Source: Poriferisulfidus sp963668445 (GTDB lineage Bacteria; Pseudomonadota; Gammaproteobacteria; Poriferisulfidales; Poriferisulfidaceae). Taken from it: a DNA stretch of 64,000 bases. The notes beneath the pieces were generated by a model that saw nothing but the letters and a program-made list of their open reading frames with translations, ran no database searches and was not told the DNA's origin. The position numbers were made by a program, and so were the translations under genes. Numbering within the stretch: position 1 is the first letter of the stretch; the number at the start of each line of letters is the position of its first letter. Location: NCBI GenBank assembly GCA_963668445.1, contig OY764335.1, forward strand, positions 1,302,001-1,366,000, written 5' to 3'. Below are positions 38,306 to 47,188 of this stretch, in pieces.

Positions 38306-39805
38306 ATGTCCGGCAATTCCCGGATGCAGAAAAGAAGCATGACCGAACGAAAAGCTAGAAGCGCGGAAAGATCTGTAGCACGCAGCGGCCTTCAGATGAC
38401 GCCGGAAGCGATGCTGAATCTGGCACGCAAAGCGGCAGAGTTTGCAGTGGAATGGTCTGAGGGCCTGCCCGGGACACATGCTTGGGATGGAGAGTTTAAA
38501 AAGGTGCTTGAGGAACAGTTCATTATGGAGGATGCTCCCGAGGACGGGAGGCCCGCGATGGAGGTTCTTGAGCAGGCCGCGCGCGATATCCTTCCTGTTG
38601 CGGCGCGACTGGCGCATCCCCGCTTTTTCGCGTTTGTCCCATCGTCTCCCACATGGCCCGGAGTGCTGGCCGATTTTATGGCAGCCGGATACAACATCAA
38701 CTCAGCCACTTGGCTGACCGCAAGCGGGCCGAGTCAAATCGAACTGGTGGTCATCGACTGGTACCGACGCTGGGTCGGCTACCCGGACGGTGCGGGCGGG
38801 CTTATCACAAGCGGGGGCTCGGCAGCTTGCTTGGAAGCCCTTGTCGCGGCAAGGGAATGCGCGGGCAACCCTGAGCGGGGAACCGTGTATATGAGCGATC
38901 AGGGCCACAGCGCACTCATCCGTGCAGCAAAAATTATCGGCATCCGCCCGGAATGCGTGCGCATAGTCCCCAGCGACGAATGCTTCCGCTTAGATACGGA
39001 AGCCTTGGCTCGCGCCGTGGCCGAAGATCGCGCTGCGGGATTCCATCCCATTGCCGTATGCGCGAATGCAGGAACGACCAGCGCCGGAGCAATCGACCCG
39101 CTTGAAGCCCTGTCGGATTTCTGCGAGAAGCAGGGCATCTGGCTGCATGTCGATGCCGCCTACGGCGGCTTCGCAATCGTCACCGACGAAGGGAAAAAGC
39201 TGCTGCGGGGAATCGAGCGCGCCGATTCGATCGTGCTGGATGCCCACAAATGGCTTTTCCAGCCCTATGAGGCCGGCGGTCTTCTCGTCAAGGATGCGCG
39301 CACGCTCGAGCGCGCGTTCGCCATCCATCATGACGTCCTGCAAGACACGCTTTGGGGCGCCGACCATCCGAACTTTTCCGATCATAGCCTGCAATTGAGC
39401 CGCTCGTTTCGCGCCCTGAAGATCTGGATGTCTGTCCAGACCTTCGGGATGGCGGCATTCCGGCAGGCCATATCCCACAGCATGGAACTGGCCGGCCGAG
39501 CAGGAGAGTACGTCCGAGAGAGCACGATTCTGGAACTCCTGAACCCTGTGGTTTTGGGCATTGTATGTTTTCGGGTGGCCCCTGCCGAATCGCGGCTTGA
39601 AGAGGAGGATTTGGAAAAGATCAACAGGACCGTGCTGGCCCGCGTCTTTTGGGAGAACCGAGCGCTCATGTCGTCCACGCTGATTGGGGGCATGTTTTCG
39701 CTCAGGCTTTGCATCATAAACCACACGACGACCTGGAACGACGTGCTCGAGACTTTGGAGGCTATCGAACTGTTCGGGACAGAGGCGCTTCAAAACCCGC
39801 AATGA
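38306..39805 (+). CDS. PLP-dependent decarboxylase (group II)
   Basis: About 499 residues. Fold-type I PLP enzyme of the aromatic-L-amino-acid/glutamate decarboxylase family: PSSPTWPGVLADFMAAGYN, LHVDAAYGGFA with the PLP-contacting Asp, and LDAHKWLFQPYEAG with the Schiff-base Lys. Expected to release carbon dioxide from an aromatic or related amino acid; the substrate cannot be fixed from sequence. It ends one base before the stop of the convergent aldehyde dehydrogenase. Base composition is less GC-biased than argG or topA, and an IS remnant is near by, so acquisition is plausible. Confidence 0.9.
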   Translation: MSGNSRMQKRSMTERKARSAERSVARSGLQMTPEAMLNLARKAAEFAVEWSEGLPGTHAWDGEFKKVLEEQFIMEDAPEDGRPAMEVLEQAARDILPVAARLAHPRFFAFVPSSPTWPGVLADFMAAGYNINSATWLTASGPSQIELVVIDWYRRWVGYPDGAGGLITSGGSAACLEALVAARECAGNPERGTVYMSDQGHSALIRAAKIIGIRPECVRIVPSDECFRLDTEALARAVAEDRAAGFHPIAVCANAGTTSAGAIDPLEALSDFCEKQGIWLHVDAAYGGFAIVTDEGKKLLRGIERADSIVLDAHKWLFQPYEAGGLLVKDARTLERAFAIHHDVLQDTLWGADHPNFSDHSLQLSRSFRALKIWMSVQTFGMAAFRQAISHSMELAGRAGEYVRESTILELLNPVVLGIVCFRVAPAESRLEEEDLEKINRTVLARVFWENRALMSSTLIGGMFSLRLCIINHTTTWNDVLETLEAIELFGTEALQNPQ

Positions 39806-41257
39806 TTAGGGGCATCCGTTCGCCTGTCCTGAAGCGCCGTAGCCCATGACCGCTTTTGTTTCAAGAAATTCCTCGAGGCCGCATCGCCCCCACTCGCGGC
39901 CATTGCCAGACTGCTTGTATCCGCCGAACGGTGCTTTGCTGTCCGGCGGAGCCCCATTGAGATAGACGCTTCCTGCCCGGATGCGGCGCGCCACGGCGCG
40001 CGCGCGTTCGAGATCGCCCGAGGATACGTAGCCGGACAATCCGTACATCGTATCGTTCGCGATTCGCACGGCATCGTCCTCATCCGCATAGCCGATCAAT
40101 GAGAGCACGGGGCCGAAGATCTCCTGCCGCGCGATTTGCATGTCATTGGTGACATGGGAAAACACGGTAGGCTTGACGTAGTAGCCGATATCGAGGCCAT
40201 CGGGACGACCCGTCCCGCCCGCCACCAGCGTGGCGCCTTCGTCTATGCCTGCCCGAATCAGGCGTTGGATCCGGTCAAACTGCAATTCAGAGACCACCGG
40301 GCCCATTTCCGTGCCTGCGGCATTCGGGTCGCCGACCTTGATTCCTTCCGCCGCTTCCTTGGCGATGGCCGCCGCCTCTTCCGCGCGCGATTCAGGCACG
40401 AGCATCCGCGATGGAGCAACGCAGGATTGACCTGAGTTCGCACACAGCCAAGAGACATCGCGCGTGATCGCCTCTTGGAAGTTCGCATCATCAAGCAGGA
40501 TATTGGCGGACTTGCCGCCCAACTCTTGCGCCACCCGCTTCACTGTAGGCGCGGCATTGCAAGCGATCTCAATGCCTGTTCGCGTCGAACCGGTGAAGGA
40601 GACCATGTCGACTTCAGGATGCGCCGAGAGCGCCGCGCCTGCCGCAGAGCCGTAGCCGTTGACGAGATTGAACACTCCTGCCGGCACACCGGCAGCATCC
40701 AAGATTTCAGCGAACAGGATTGCGTTGAATGGGGCGATCTCGGAAGGCTTCAAAACCATCGTGCAACCTGCCGCAAGCGCCGGCGCGACTTTGCAGGCGA
40801 TCTGGTTCATCGGCCAATTCCACGGAGTGATGAACGCGCAAACCCCTGCGGCTTCGCGTATGACGCGCGAAGAACCCAAGTCTTCTTCGAACTCGAATTC
40901 GCGCAAAATGTCACAAGTCGTGACTAGATGGCCCAAGCCCATGGAGACTTGCGCCGAAGATGCCAAATCTATCGGGGCACCCATTTCTTCGCTGATCGCG
41001 GCCGCAATATCCCCGGCGCGGACTTCATAGAGGTCTACGATTTCCCTCAGCAACTCCATGCGCTCTTCCCGCGAAGTCTGCGAATAGGAATCGAACGCGG
41101 CTTTGGCCGCAGCGACGGCCATGTCTACATCCTTTTCGACACCCACGGCCACGGAACCGATCACTGCTTCGGTGGCAGGGTTAATGACCTCCAACGTTTG
41201 GCCTGTCGAAGGCTCAACCCATTTTCCGCCGATATAAAACCGAGTTCGATTCTCCAT
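39806..41257 (-). CDS. NAD(P)-dependent aldehyde dehydrogenase
   Basis: 483 residues from MENRTRFYIGGKWVEPS; upstream in-frame codons run into the IS remnant and are not part of the gene. ALDH superfamily: ITPWNWPMNQIACKVAPALA, GSTRTGIEIA, the general-base Glu in QELGGKSANIL and catalytic Cys in NSGQSCVAPSRML. Oxidises an aldehyde to an acid. Tail to tail with the decarboxylase; decarboxylation, amine oxidation and aldehyde oxidation could form one pathway, but no amine oxidase is in the window. Confidence 0.93.
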   Translation of the reverse strand: MENRTRFYIGGKWVEPSTGQTLEVINPATEAVIGSVAVGVEKDVDMAVAAAKAAFDSYSQTSREERMELLREIVDLYEVRAGDIAAAISEEMGAPIDLASSAQVSMGLGHLVTTCDILREFEFEEDLGSSRVIREAAGVCAFITPWNWPMNQIACKVAPALAAGCTMVLKPSEIAPFNAILFAEILDAAGVPAGVFNLVNGYGSAAGAALSAHPEVDMVSFTGSTRTGIEIACNAAPTVKRVAQELGGKSANILLDDANFQEAITRDVSWLCANSGQSCVAPSRMLVPESRAEEAAAIAKEAAEGIKVGDPNAAGTEMGPVVSELQFDRIQRLIRAGIDEGATLVAGGTGRPDGLDIGYYVKPTVFSHVTNDMQIARQEIFGPVLSLIGYADEDDAVRIANDTMYGLSGYVSSGDLERARAVARRIRAGSVYLNGAPPDSKAPFGGYKQSGNGREWGRCGLEEFLETKAVMGYGASGQANGCP

Positions 41258-41374
41258 CAGGGCTTCTCCAAATCCATGCTTTTCGCGAATAGAAGCGCAA
41301 GCGGCCTCCTTCGAAGCTAAGGCGGGGCATTCCGAAACGAAGCACGGCGAAAACTTATCATAAAGAAGAGCAAC

Positions 41375-41600
41375 GACCCCTAAGGGAATGGCCGCGTTGG
41401 CCTCGCCAATGTACTCCATCGGCGCCTTCATGGCAAGGCTTTCGCTCGGATGGGCCCGGTTTGTAGACATGCCCTATCACCGCCCATTGCCGACGCGCCG
41501 CCCCGAACTCGCCGCGAAACTCACTGCCGCCGCCTTGAAGGCAATACGCCGGGGACGGCAGCCGCGACCGCTTCCGGCGTGCCATCCAATTCCACCCCGG
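41375..41600 (-). pseudogene. IS481-like transposase remnant
   Basis: Fragments match the transposase at 2303-3226: SEFRGEF (DGGSGFRAEF), AARRQW, then, one frame over, RAHPSESLAMKAPMEYIGE (RIRPHQSLAMKTPMECISE). An internal segment containing the catalytic Glu is deleted and the frame changes, so it is dead. The left-end sequence next to CATTCCATCGG is shared with the other copy. Confidence 0.72.
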
Positions 41601-41675
41601 CAAGCTCGATTCCTCCCCGAAACATGGAATTCCTCACAGAAGCCAGCTCCGCTTCTATGGGAATGGCGTACGAGC

Positions 41676-41690
41676 CCCTTATAATAAGGG
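41676..41690 (+). promoter_or_regulatory. argG promoter with palindrome over the -10 box
   Basis: CCCTTAT-A-ATAAGGG, a perfect 7-bp inverted repeat whose centre contains TATAAT (41680-41685), 40 bp before the argG ATG. It does not match the ArgR box. Could be the site of another regulator. Confidence 0.55.
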
Positions 41691-41724
41691 CATTCTCCGA
41701 AGCCCGCCGCCCGACCCTGCTGCC

Positions 41725-42927
41725 ATGCCTTCCCATCGCAAGATCGTGCTCGCCTATTCCGGCGGGCTGGACACCTCCGTCATCCTCAAATGGCTACAGG
41801 AGCAGTACGGCTGCGAAGTCGTCACGTTCACGGCCGATTTGGGACAGCGCGAGGATATGGAACCGGCGCGGCAGCGCGCCGCCGCTCTCGGCATCCGCGA
41901 CATCCGCATCGCGGATCTGCGCGACACGTTCGCACGCGACTACGTCTTCCCGATGCTGCGCGCCAATCCCCTGTACGAAGGCCAGTACCTGCTCGGCACC
42001 GCCATCGCGCGGCCGCTCATTGCCGCCGCCATGGTGCAGGCGGCGCGGGAGTGCGGCGCCACGGCCATCGCCCACGGCGCGACCGGCAAAGGCAACGACC
42101 AGGTGCGCTTCGAATTGGCGGCCCGGGCGCTGGCGCCCGAACTGGCGGTCATCGCCCCGTGGCGCGAATGGGAACTCGGCTCGCGCGCGGACCTGCTCGG
42201 CTACGCGCAGCGCCATGGCATCGACGTGGAGCGCGGCGCCGACGGCGGCAGCCCCTATTCCATGGACGCCAACCTGCTGCACATCTCCTACGAAGGCGGC
42301 ATTCTCGAAGACCCGGACGCCGCGCCGCCGCCGGACATGTGGCGCTGGACCGCGGATCCTCAGCAGGCCCCGGACGAACCGCAGACCCTGAGCATCTCCT
42401 TCGAGGCCGGAGATCCGGTCGCCGTGGACGGCCAGGCCATGGAACCGGCCGCGCTGATGGACGCGCTCAATGCCGCCGCCGCACGGCACGGCATCGGCCG
42501 GGTCGACATGGTGGAAAACCGTTACTTGGGGCTGAAGTCGCGCGGCTGCTACGAAACCCCCGGCGGCACCGTCCTGCTGGCGGCGCGGCGGGCCCTCGAA
42601 TCGCTGACCCTGGACCGCGAAGTCACGCACCTCAAGGATGCCCTCATGCCGCAGTACGCGACGCTGGTCTACAACGGCTACTGGTTCAGTCCGGAGCGTG
42701 AAGCCCTGCAGCAACTGATCGACCAGCCGCAGCGCGAAGTCGGCGGCGACGTGCGGCTGCGCCTGTACAAGGGCGCCGCCATGGTGGAAGGACGGCGTTC
42801 GCCGCACAGCCGGTACGACCCGCAGCAGGCGACGTTCGAGGACGACCAGGGCCGCTTCAACCAAGCCGATGCCGCCGGATTCATCCGGCTGTCCGGCCTG
42901 CGCCTAGGGCCGCGCTCCGGCGCCTAG
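41725..42927 (+). CDS. argG: argininosuccinate synthase
   Basis: 400 residues, full length. N-type ATP pyrophosphatase loop KIVLAYSGGLDTSVILKWL at 5-23, then HGATGKGNDQVRFE and the C-terminal VENRYLGLKSRGCYETPGG. Joins citrulline and aspartate in arginine synthesis, downstream of the carbamoyl phosphate made by CarAB elsewhere in the window. Monocistronic by layout. Confidence 0.98.
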   Translation: MPSHRKIVLAYSGGLDTSVILKWLQEQYGCEVVTFTADLGQREDMEPARQRAAALGIRDIRIADLRDTFARDYVFPMLRANPLYEGQYLLGTAIARPLIAAAMVQAARECGATAIAHGATGKGNDQVRFELAARALAPELAVIAPWREWELGSRADLLGYAQRHGIDVERGADGGSPYSMDANLLHISYEGGILEDPDAAPPPDMWRWTADPQQAPDEPQTLSISFEAGDPVAVDGQAMEPAALMDALNAAAARHGIGRVDMVENRYLGLKSRGCYETPGGTVLLAARRALESLTLDREVTHLKDALMPQYATLVYNGYWFSPEREALQQLIDQPQREVGGDVRLRLYKGAAMVEGRRSPHSRYDPQQATFEDDQGRFNQADAAGFIRLSGLRLGPRSGA

Positions 42928-42969
42928 ACCCGGCAGCGCCGGCACTGTGCAGCACCGGCCAAAATCCTA

Positions 42970-42975
42970 TATAAT
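42970..42975 (+). promoter_or_regulatory. mlaA promoter -10 box
   Basis: TATAAT 28 bp before the mlaA ATG, in the 76-bp gap behind argG. No clear -35. Confidence 0.5.
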
Positions 42976-43003
42976 CCCTCGCTAGAACGAACCGCGAAAA
43001 CCC

Positions 43004-43720
43004 ATGCAACGATTCCTGCTCCCCCTCTCCAGCCTCGCAGGCGCATGCCTGCTGGCCGCAGCCGGCGCGGCCTCCGCGCAACCGGCGGCAGACCCGCGCG
43101 ACCCTTGGGAAGGCTACAACCGCACCATGCACGCCTTCAACGACAGCGTCGACACGATGTTCCTGAAGCCAGTCGCGCAGCTCTACGATGCCGTCACGCC
43201 AGCCCCCGTGGACCAGGGCATCAGCAATTTCTTCTCCAATCTGGGCGAACTGCGCAATTTCCTCAACTGCATGCTGCAGGGCAAGCCCGGAGCCGGCGGC
43301 GACGCCCTCGCCCGCTTCGCCATCAACAGCACCGTCGGCCTGGCCGGATTCATTGATGTCGCGGCCCAAGTCGGCATCCACAAGACGGAAGAGGATTTCG
43401 GACAGACGCTGGGCGCGGCGGGCACCGAGCCCGGCCCGTATTTCGTGATTCCGTTCCTAGGGCCCAGCACCGTGCGCGACGCCGTCGCCAAGCCGCTGGA
43501 CTTCGCCGCCAATCCGCTCACTTGGGCCGGCGGCGACACGCCGGCCATCGGCTACAGCATCAATGCCATGGACACCCGGTCGGACCTGCTGCGTACCGAA
43601 AAGGCCGTGGAAGACATCACCGAAGACGAGTACGCCCTGATTCGCGATGCCTATCTGGACCAGCGCGCCTACGATGTCAGCGACGGCATGGCCGACGAAC
43701 CCTACGAGATCGACGAATAA
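43004..43720 (+). CDS. mlaA: MlaA/VacJ phospholipid-transport protein
   Basis: 238 residues. Signal peptide (residues 1-25, ending AASAQ) and then DPWEGYNRTMHAFNDSVD, FFSNLGELRNFLN, RFAINSTVGLAGFIDVA, GPYFVIPFLGPSTVRD, the hallmark segments of MlaA. It removes phospholipids from the outer leaflet of the outer membrane. A canonical lipobox is not evident, so cleavage may be by signal peptidase I rather than II. The other mla genes are not in the window. Confidence 0.95.
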   Translation: MQRFLLPLSSLAGACLLAAAGAASAQPAADPRDPWEGYNRTMHAFNDSVDTMFLKPVAQLYDAVTPAPVDQGISNFFSNLGELRNFLNCMLQGKPGAGGDALARFAINSTVGLAGFIDVAAQVGIHKTEEDFGQTLGAAGTEPGPYFVIPFLGPSTVRDAVAKPLDFAANPLTWAGGDTPAIGYSINAMDTRSDLLRTEKAVEDITEDEYALIRDAYLDQRAYDVSDGMADEPYEIDE

Positions 43721-43756
43721 ACGAACTGCGGGCACCCAGCCCGTAGCCGCCCGGCT

Positions 43757-43906
43757 TTAGCCGCAGAACAATTTCTTCAGCCAGCCGAACAGGCCGCCTT
43801 GGCCGCTGGCCGCGGCGCTGCCGCCGCTATCGGCGGTGCCAGAAGAACCGGCTTGGCTCATCTGCTCGTAATGGCGCTTCAAGACAGAGTCTGTAGGTAC
43901 GCTCAT
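43757..43906 (-). CDS. small hypothetical protein, 49 aa
   Basis: Starts MSVPTDSVLKRHYEQMSQ behind AGGGG seven bases upstream; glycine/serine-rich middle and an amphipathic end GLFGWLKKLFCG. I do not know the family by name. Signals and composition favour a real gene. Convergent with mlaA. Confidence 0.6.
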   Translation of the reverse strand: MSVPTDSVLKRHYEQMSQAGSSGTADSGGSAAASGQGGLFGWLKKLFCG

Positions 43907-44099
43907 GGATAACCCCTGAGGATGAATGGGCTCCCATTGTAACCTTTTTTGACGGTTTCCCCCAGCCGTCCGGCCCAACGATGCCTTCCGCACGAAATGC
44001 GGAACCGCCGGCACGCGCGCTCGGAAGATCGGCGCACGCCGCATAAGGGCATCCGCCCGAAAGCACGATGCTTCCCCGAAGCCGCATCGGCGCAGCGCG

Positions 44100-46301
44100 C
44101 TAGTGCGCCAATCCGACAGTGATCCCAACGCGGCTCCGGGAACGGGCCGCGCCCGACTCATGCTCGCCAAACACCGCGAACCGCAAGGTTTTGGACGAGG
44201 CGCGGGTTCCCGCATAGCGTACGCCAAGGCGCAGTCGCGTGCAACCATCGCCGGCATGCTCAAACTCCCCGAATCCAGCGATCAAACCCTTGGCGGACGG
44301 CACCAAGACGCCATAGCCGAAACTGCCGGCCAGAGACAGGCTCGGCTCGGACGCGGCAAGCGCCTCCGAATGCATCAGCCCGCTCTCCTGTCTGGACGGA
44401 TCGTCGTACAACGCGCCCCAGCCCGATTCCAGCAGCAGGAACATCCCTCGGCCGTCCGGCTCGGATTCCTTGCGCACCAGCAGGCTGATACCGTACTCCT
44501 CGTAGTCGCTTTGCTCATGCGCCAGCAAGGCATGCGCCTGAGCCGCCATCGTCAGCCGCCGCTGCAGGTCGGCATGGCGCAAACCGGCAGCCATCTCCAC
44601 GCCGTGGCTTGTGTCCGCATCGCCGCCGTCCCGGCGCACGCTCAGTTTCCACCATCGCTTAAGGAAATCCTCCTCGGTGTTCAGCATGCGCGCATGGCTG
44701 CCCTCAATCCCCAAGCGGAACTGCTGCATAGCCACCGTCAGCGGGTCGATCGTACCTCCGTTACCCTCGATTTTCCACCACGCCCCGAATGCTTCGCCCT
44801 TCAGAACCAGCATCGTCCTGCCATGCCCGTCCGCATCGGCACGCATATGCAAAATCCTGTTTGCGCCAATGTTCACGGATCGCATGGAAACATCGCTCGC
44901 ATACATGCCCGCGACCAAATCGTCCTCAACCTTGATGCGGCCATGCCCGTAGCCTAGCGAGGCCCACATGCTCGTCTCCGGCGTTGCCTCCCAAATCAAA
45001 TAGGGCCGCATGCTGCTCATTCGCAGATCATACTCTCCATGAGCCCGCATGCCGCCTGCATGGCTCACGTAGTCGAACAAGCCGATGGCATGGGAAACCG
45101 AAACCCCGGCCAGCGTGCCGGAACCCATGCGCGCATCGACTCCAAGCGTCATGCCGAATAGGTCTCCATCCCACTCTAAGGTCCGTTCATCGCTGCCCGA
45201 GAGATGCACATAATCCGCGCATCCCCAAACCGAGCGTGCGGATTCGCTTTCATGCAGGCCCGAGAAGGCGGGCGCATGATCCAGAGGCCATGCGGATGCC
45301 GCGCTTCCATCCGTTGACGCATGTTCACTTGGCAGCGGCATGCGGTCCGAATCGGAAGGGACTTCCGCAAGAAGTTGAAACAAGCGGCATTTGATGGGAT
45401 TATGCCCGATGGCTGCGCCAACCCGGGGTATGAACGATTGGTGGATGCGCCGCGGCAGCCCGTCATCGTCAGGTCTTAGGGGATCCAATACAGGAGTGGC
45501 AGAACGGGCATTGATCGCCTGACTCTTTCCCAAACCGGAGTTGCTCAAATTCCAAAACCATTTGCGCTCCGCCGAACCTTCGCGAATTAACGTTCCCGCC
45601 TGTCCGGCATTTCCGGCTCGATGCAAATCGAAACTTTCGCGAGTCATCCGCCGTGCGCTGATCCGATTTTCCGTCTCCGCATCCAATCCCGAAATGGTCA
45701 GAACCGTATCGCGGGTTACGCCATGCGCCACTCGGAAAGTCGCAGGACCGGAACCGTCCGCCTTCTGCCAACCCACCCGGACATAGCCGGGACTGGACCC
45801 AATGTCCACCTGAATATCGATCTCCGAGGCCCTGCTGCCTATTGAAGTCAGGGCCCCAGGCATCAAAGGGCTGGGCGTGCGGGCCGAAGTCGTGTAGAAG
45901 CGGAACTCCTTCGTCTGCGAATTTCCGGATGCCATGCCGTGGACGGTGCATGCCGTGTGTTGCTCGGTATGGCCGCCATGTATGTGGCCTAAAGAATTCG
46001 ATGTCAACGACAGCAAGGAACCCAGAAGGCTCACGGCGGCGTAGTAGTCGCTACGCGAATTGTCGCAAGAAGCCAAGGAAAAACTCGCATCTTGCACGCC
46101 TTGCGCCAGATAATGATTCAAGTTGATGGATTTCGCGTAGCCGTAGAACGTGAGAATTCGATAATTGGCATTCGAGTCAAAAACTTGCCCGCTTGCGCAC
46201 ACCGGCACGAAGAATGTGCAGGCCGCAAAACCCAGCACACTCTTGCGCAACCTTTCCTTGTACGCAACCACCGAGCGGCCACGGAAGGTGCGTTCCTGCA
46301 A
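44100..46301 (-). CDS. outer-membrane beta-barrel (autotransporter-like) protein, phase-variable
   Basis: 733 codons open from a TTG at 46301. A signal peptide is seen at about residues 17-38 (RLRKSVLGFAACTFFVPVCASG). The passenger part has a serine-rich N-terminus and a fibronectin-like stretch (VLTISGLDAETENRI); the last 350 residues alternate in the way of an autotransporter barrel (GTLAGVSVSHAIGLFDYV, RPYLIWEATPETSMWASLGYGHG) and end VGITVGLAH. No ATG is present in frame: ATG 46420 and ATG 46350 lie upstream of a 21-base C run (minus strand) and both are out of frame with the barrel at this length. With 19 or 22 C the first ATG would read through; with 20 or 23 the second. So the gene looks OFF as sequenced, unless the TTG or a GTG at 46271 is used. 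Confidence 0.75.
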   Translation of the reverse strand: MQERTFRGRSVVAYKERLRKSVLGFAACTFFVPVCASGQVFDSNANYRILTFYGYAKSINLNHYLAQGVQDASFSLASCDNSRSDYYAAVSLLGSLLSLTSNSLGHIHGGHTEQHTACTVHGMASGNSQTKEFRFYTTSARTPSPLMPGALTSIGSRASEIDIQVDIGSSPGYVRVGWQKADGSGPATFRVAHGVTRDTVLTISGLDAETENRISARRMTRESFDLHRAGNAGQAGTLIREGSAERKWFWNLSNSGLGKSQAINARSATPVLDPLRPDDDGLPRRIHQSFIPRVGAAIGHNPIKCRLFQLLAEVPSDSDRMPLPSEHASTDGSAASAWPLDHAPAFSGLHESESARSVWGCADYVHLSGSDERTLEWDGDLFGMTLGVDARMGSGTLAGVSVSHAIGLFDYVSHAGGMRAHGEYDLRMSSMRPYLIWEATPETSMWASLGYGHGRIKVEDDLVAGMYASDVSMRSVNIGANRILHMRADADGHGRTMLVLKGEAFGAWWKIEGNGGTIDPLTVAMQQFRLGIEGSHARMLNTEEDFLKRWWKLSVRRDGGDADTSHGVEMAAGLRHADLQRRLTMAAQAHALLAHEQSDYEEYGISLLVRKESEPDGRGMFLLLESGWGALYDDPSRQESGLMHSEALAASEPSLSLAGSFGYGVLVPSAKGLIAGFGEFEHAGDGCTRLRLGVRYAGTRASSKTLRFAVFGEHESGAARSRSRVGITVGLAH

Positions 46302-46309
46302 GCAGTCAA

Positions 46310-46330
46310 GGGGGGGGGGGGGGGGGGGGG
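46310..46330. repeat. homopolymer G21/C21, slipped-strand switch
   Basis: Twenty-one consecutive G on the plus strand, inside the 5' coding region of the beta-barrel gene on the minus strand. Runs this long are hypermutable by polymerase slippage and are the classic basis of phase variation. Length in this sequence may be inexact because homopolymers are hard to sequence. Confidence 0.85.
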
Positions 46331-46363
46331 CTCGCCTCGCAGCGTCGCATCTATTGCTGCAAC
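46327..46363. repeat. direct repeat copy A (37 bp) with alternative ATG
   Basis: Shares 36 of 37 bases with 46397-46433, offset by exactly 70 bp. In minus sense it contains ATGCGACGCTG, an ATG at 46350. The GGGG at its edge is the end of the G21 run. Confidence 0.85.
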
Positions 46364-46396
46364 TCGGTGTCGCGCTGCGTCGGGAACGGCCGGAAT

Positions 46397-46433
46397 GGGG
46401 CTCGCCTCACAGCGTCGCATCTATTGCTGCAAC
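46397..46433. repeat. direct repeat copy B (37 bp) with alternative ATG
   Basis: Partner of copy A, one mismatch. Contains an ATG at 46420 in minus sense. At the place of the G21 run it has only GGGG. The 70-bp offset puts the two ATGs in different frames. Confidence 0.85.
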
Positions 46434-46459
46434 CCTCTGATTTGCACAGCGACGCTAAG

Positions 46460-46488
46460 ATTATGTACTACATTCCTATTAAAATCAA
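46460..46488 (-). promoter_or_regulatory. promoter of the phase-variable barrel gene
   Basis: TTGATT (46483-46488) and CATAAT (46460-46465) on the minus strand, 17 bp apart. The start would be near 46453, leaving about 33 nt before ATG 46420, so the homopolymer lies in coding, not promoter, sequence. Confidence 0.65.
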
Positions 46489-46690
46489 TGCTTCACAATC
46501 CGGCAATGCCCTTCGTTCCATGTGCAGACCATGCCTTCGGCACTGGAAGCCCGCCTGAAATCGACGCGCCCGCATGCAATCTCGGCCCCAATATTAAGGT
46601 AGAATGGCGGCATACAAGCGTTGCCCCGCACCATGCCGGCGATGGCCCCCGAAATTCACCACGCGCATTAGCCGTTCCTGACCCTGCACC

Positions 46691-47188
46691 ATGACCGCAT
46701 CGTCGTCCGGCAACGCCATCCGCGCCAACAAGCTGGTCGAACTAACCTACCGCATCCAAGACGAAAGCGGACAAGTTCTGGAACAGACCGACATGCCCGT
46801 CTCCTACGTGCATGGCAGCGACCACGGCCTATGGGACCGCATTGAAGCAGCCGTGGAAAATCGGCGCGCCGGCGATACGGTTGAAGTCTTGGTGCGCCCT
46901 CAGGATGCCTTCGGCGATCTGGACCCCGACCTGCAGCTGACGCAAAAGCTGTCGGAAGTGCCCGAGCAGTTCCATCGCATCGGCGCCGAGGCCGACTTCG
47001 AGAACGAGCAGGGCGATGTCCGCCGATTCCGAGTCATCGCCATAGACAACGACACGCTGACTCTGGACGGCAACCATCCGCTGGCCGGGAAAACGCTGAA
47101 ATTCTTCCTGAACATCCTGAATGTACGCGATGCCACGGATGAGGAAGTCCGCAATCCGGATAGCTTGAGCCCGACCGCCCTGCACTGA
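46691..47188 (+). CDS. slyD: SlyD-type FKBP peptidyl-prolyl isomerase
   Basis: 165 residues. FKBP domain with an inserted flap: NKLVELTYRIQDESGQVLEQTD, GDTVEVLVRPQDAFGDLDPDL, NHPLAGKTLKFFLNILNVRDAT. Lacks the His-rich nickel-binding tail of E. coli SlyD, so FkpB-like or SlpA-like is also possible. Prolyl isomerase and chaperone in the cytoplasm. The next gene starts immediately after its stop. Confidence 0.88.
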   Translation: MTASSSGNAIRANKLVELTYRIQDESGQVLEQTDMPVSYVHGSDHGLWDRIEAAVENRRAGDTVEVLVRPQDAFGDLDPDLQLTQKLSEVPEQFHRIGAEADFENEQGDVRRFRVIAIDNDTLTLDGNHPLAGKTLKFFLNILNVRDATDEEVRNPDSLSPTALH

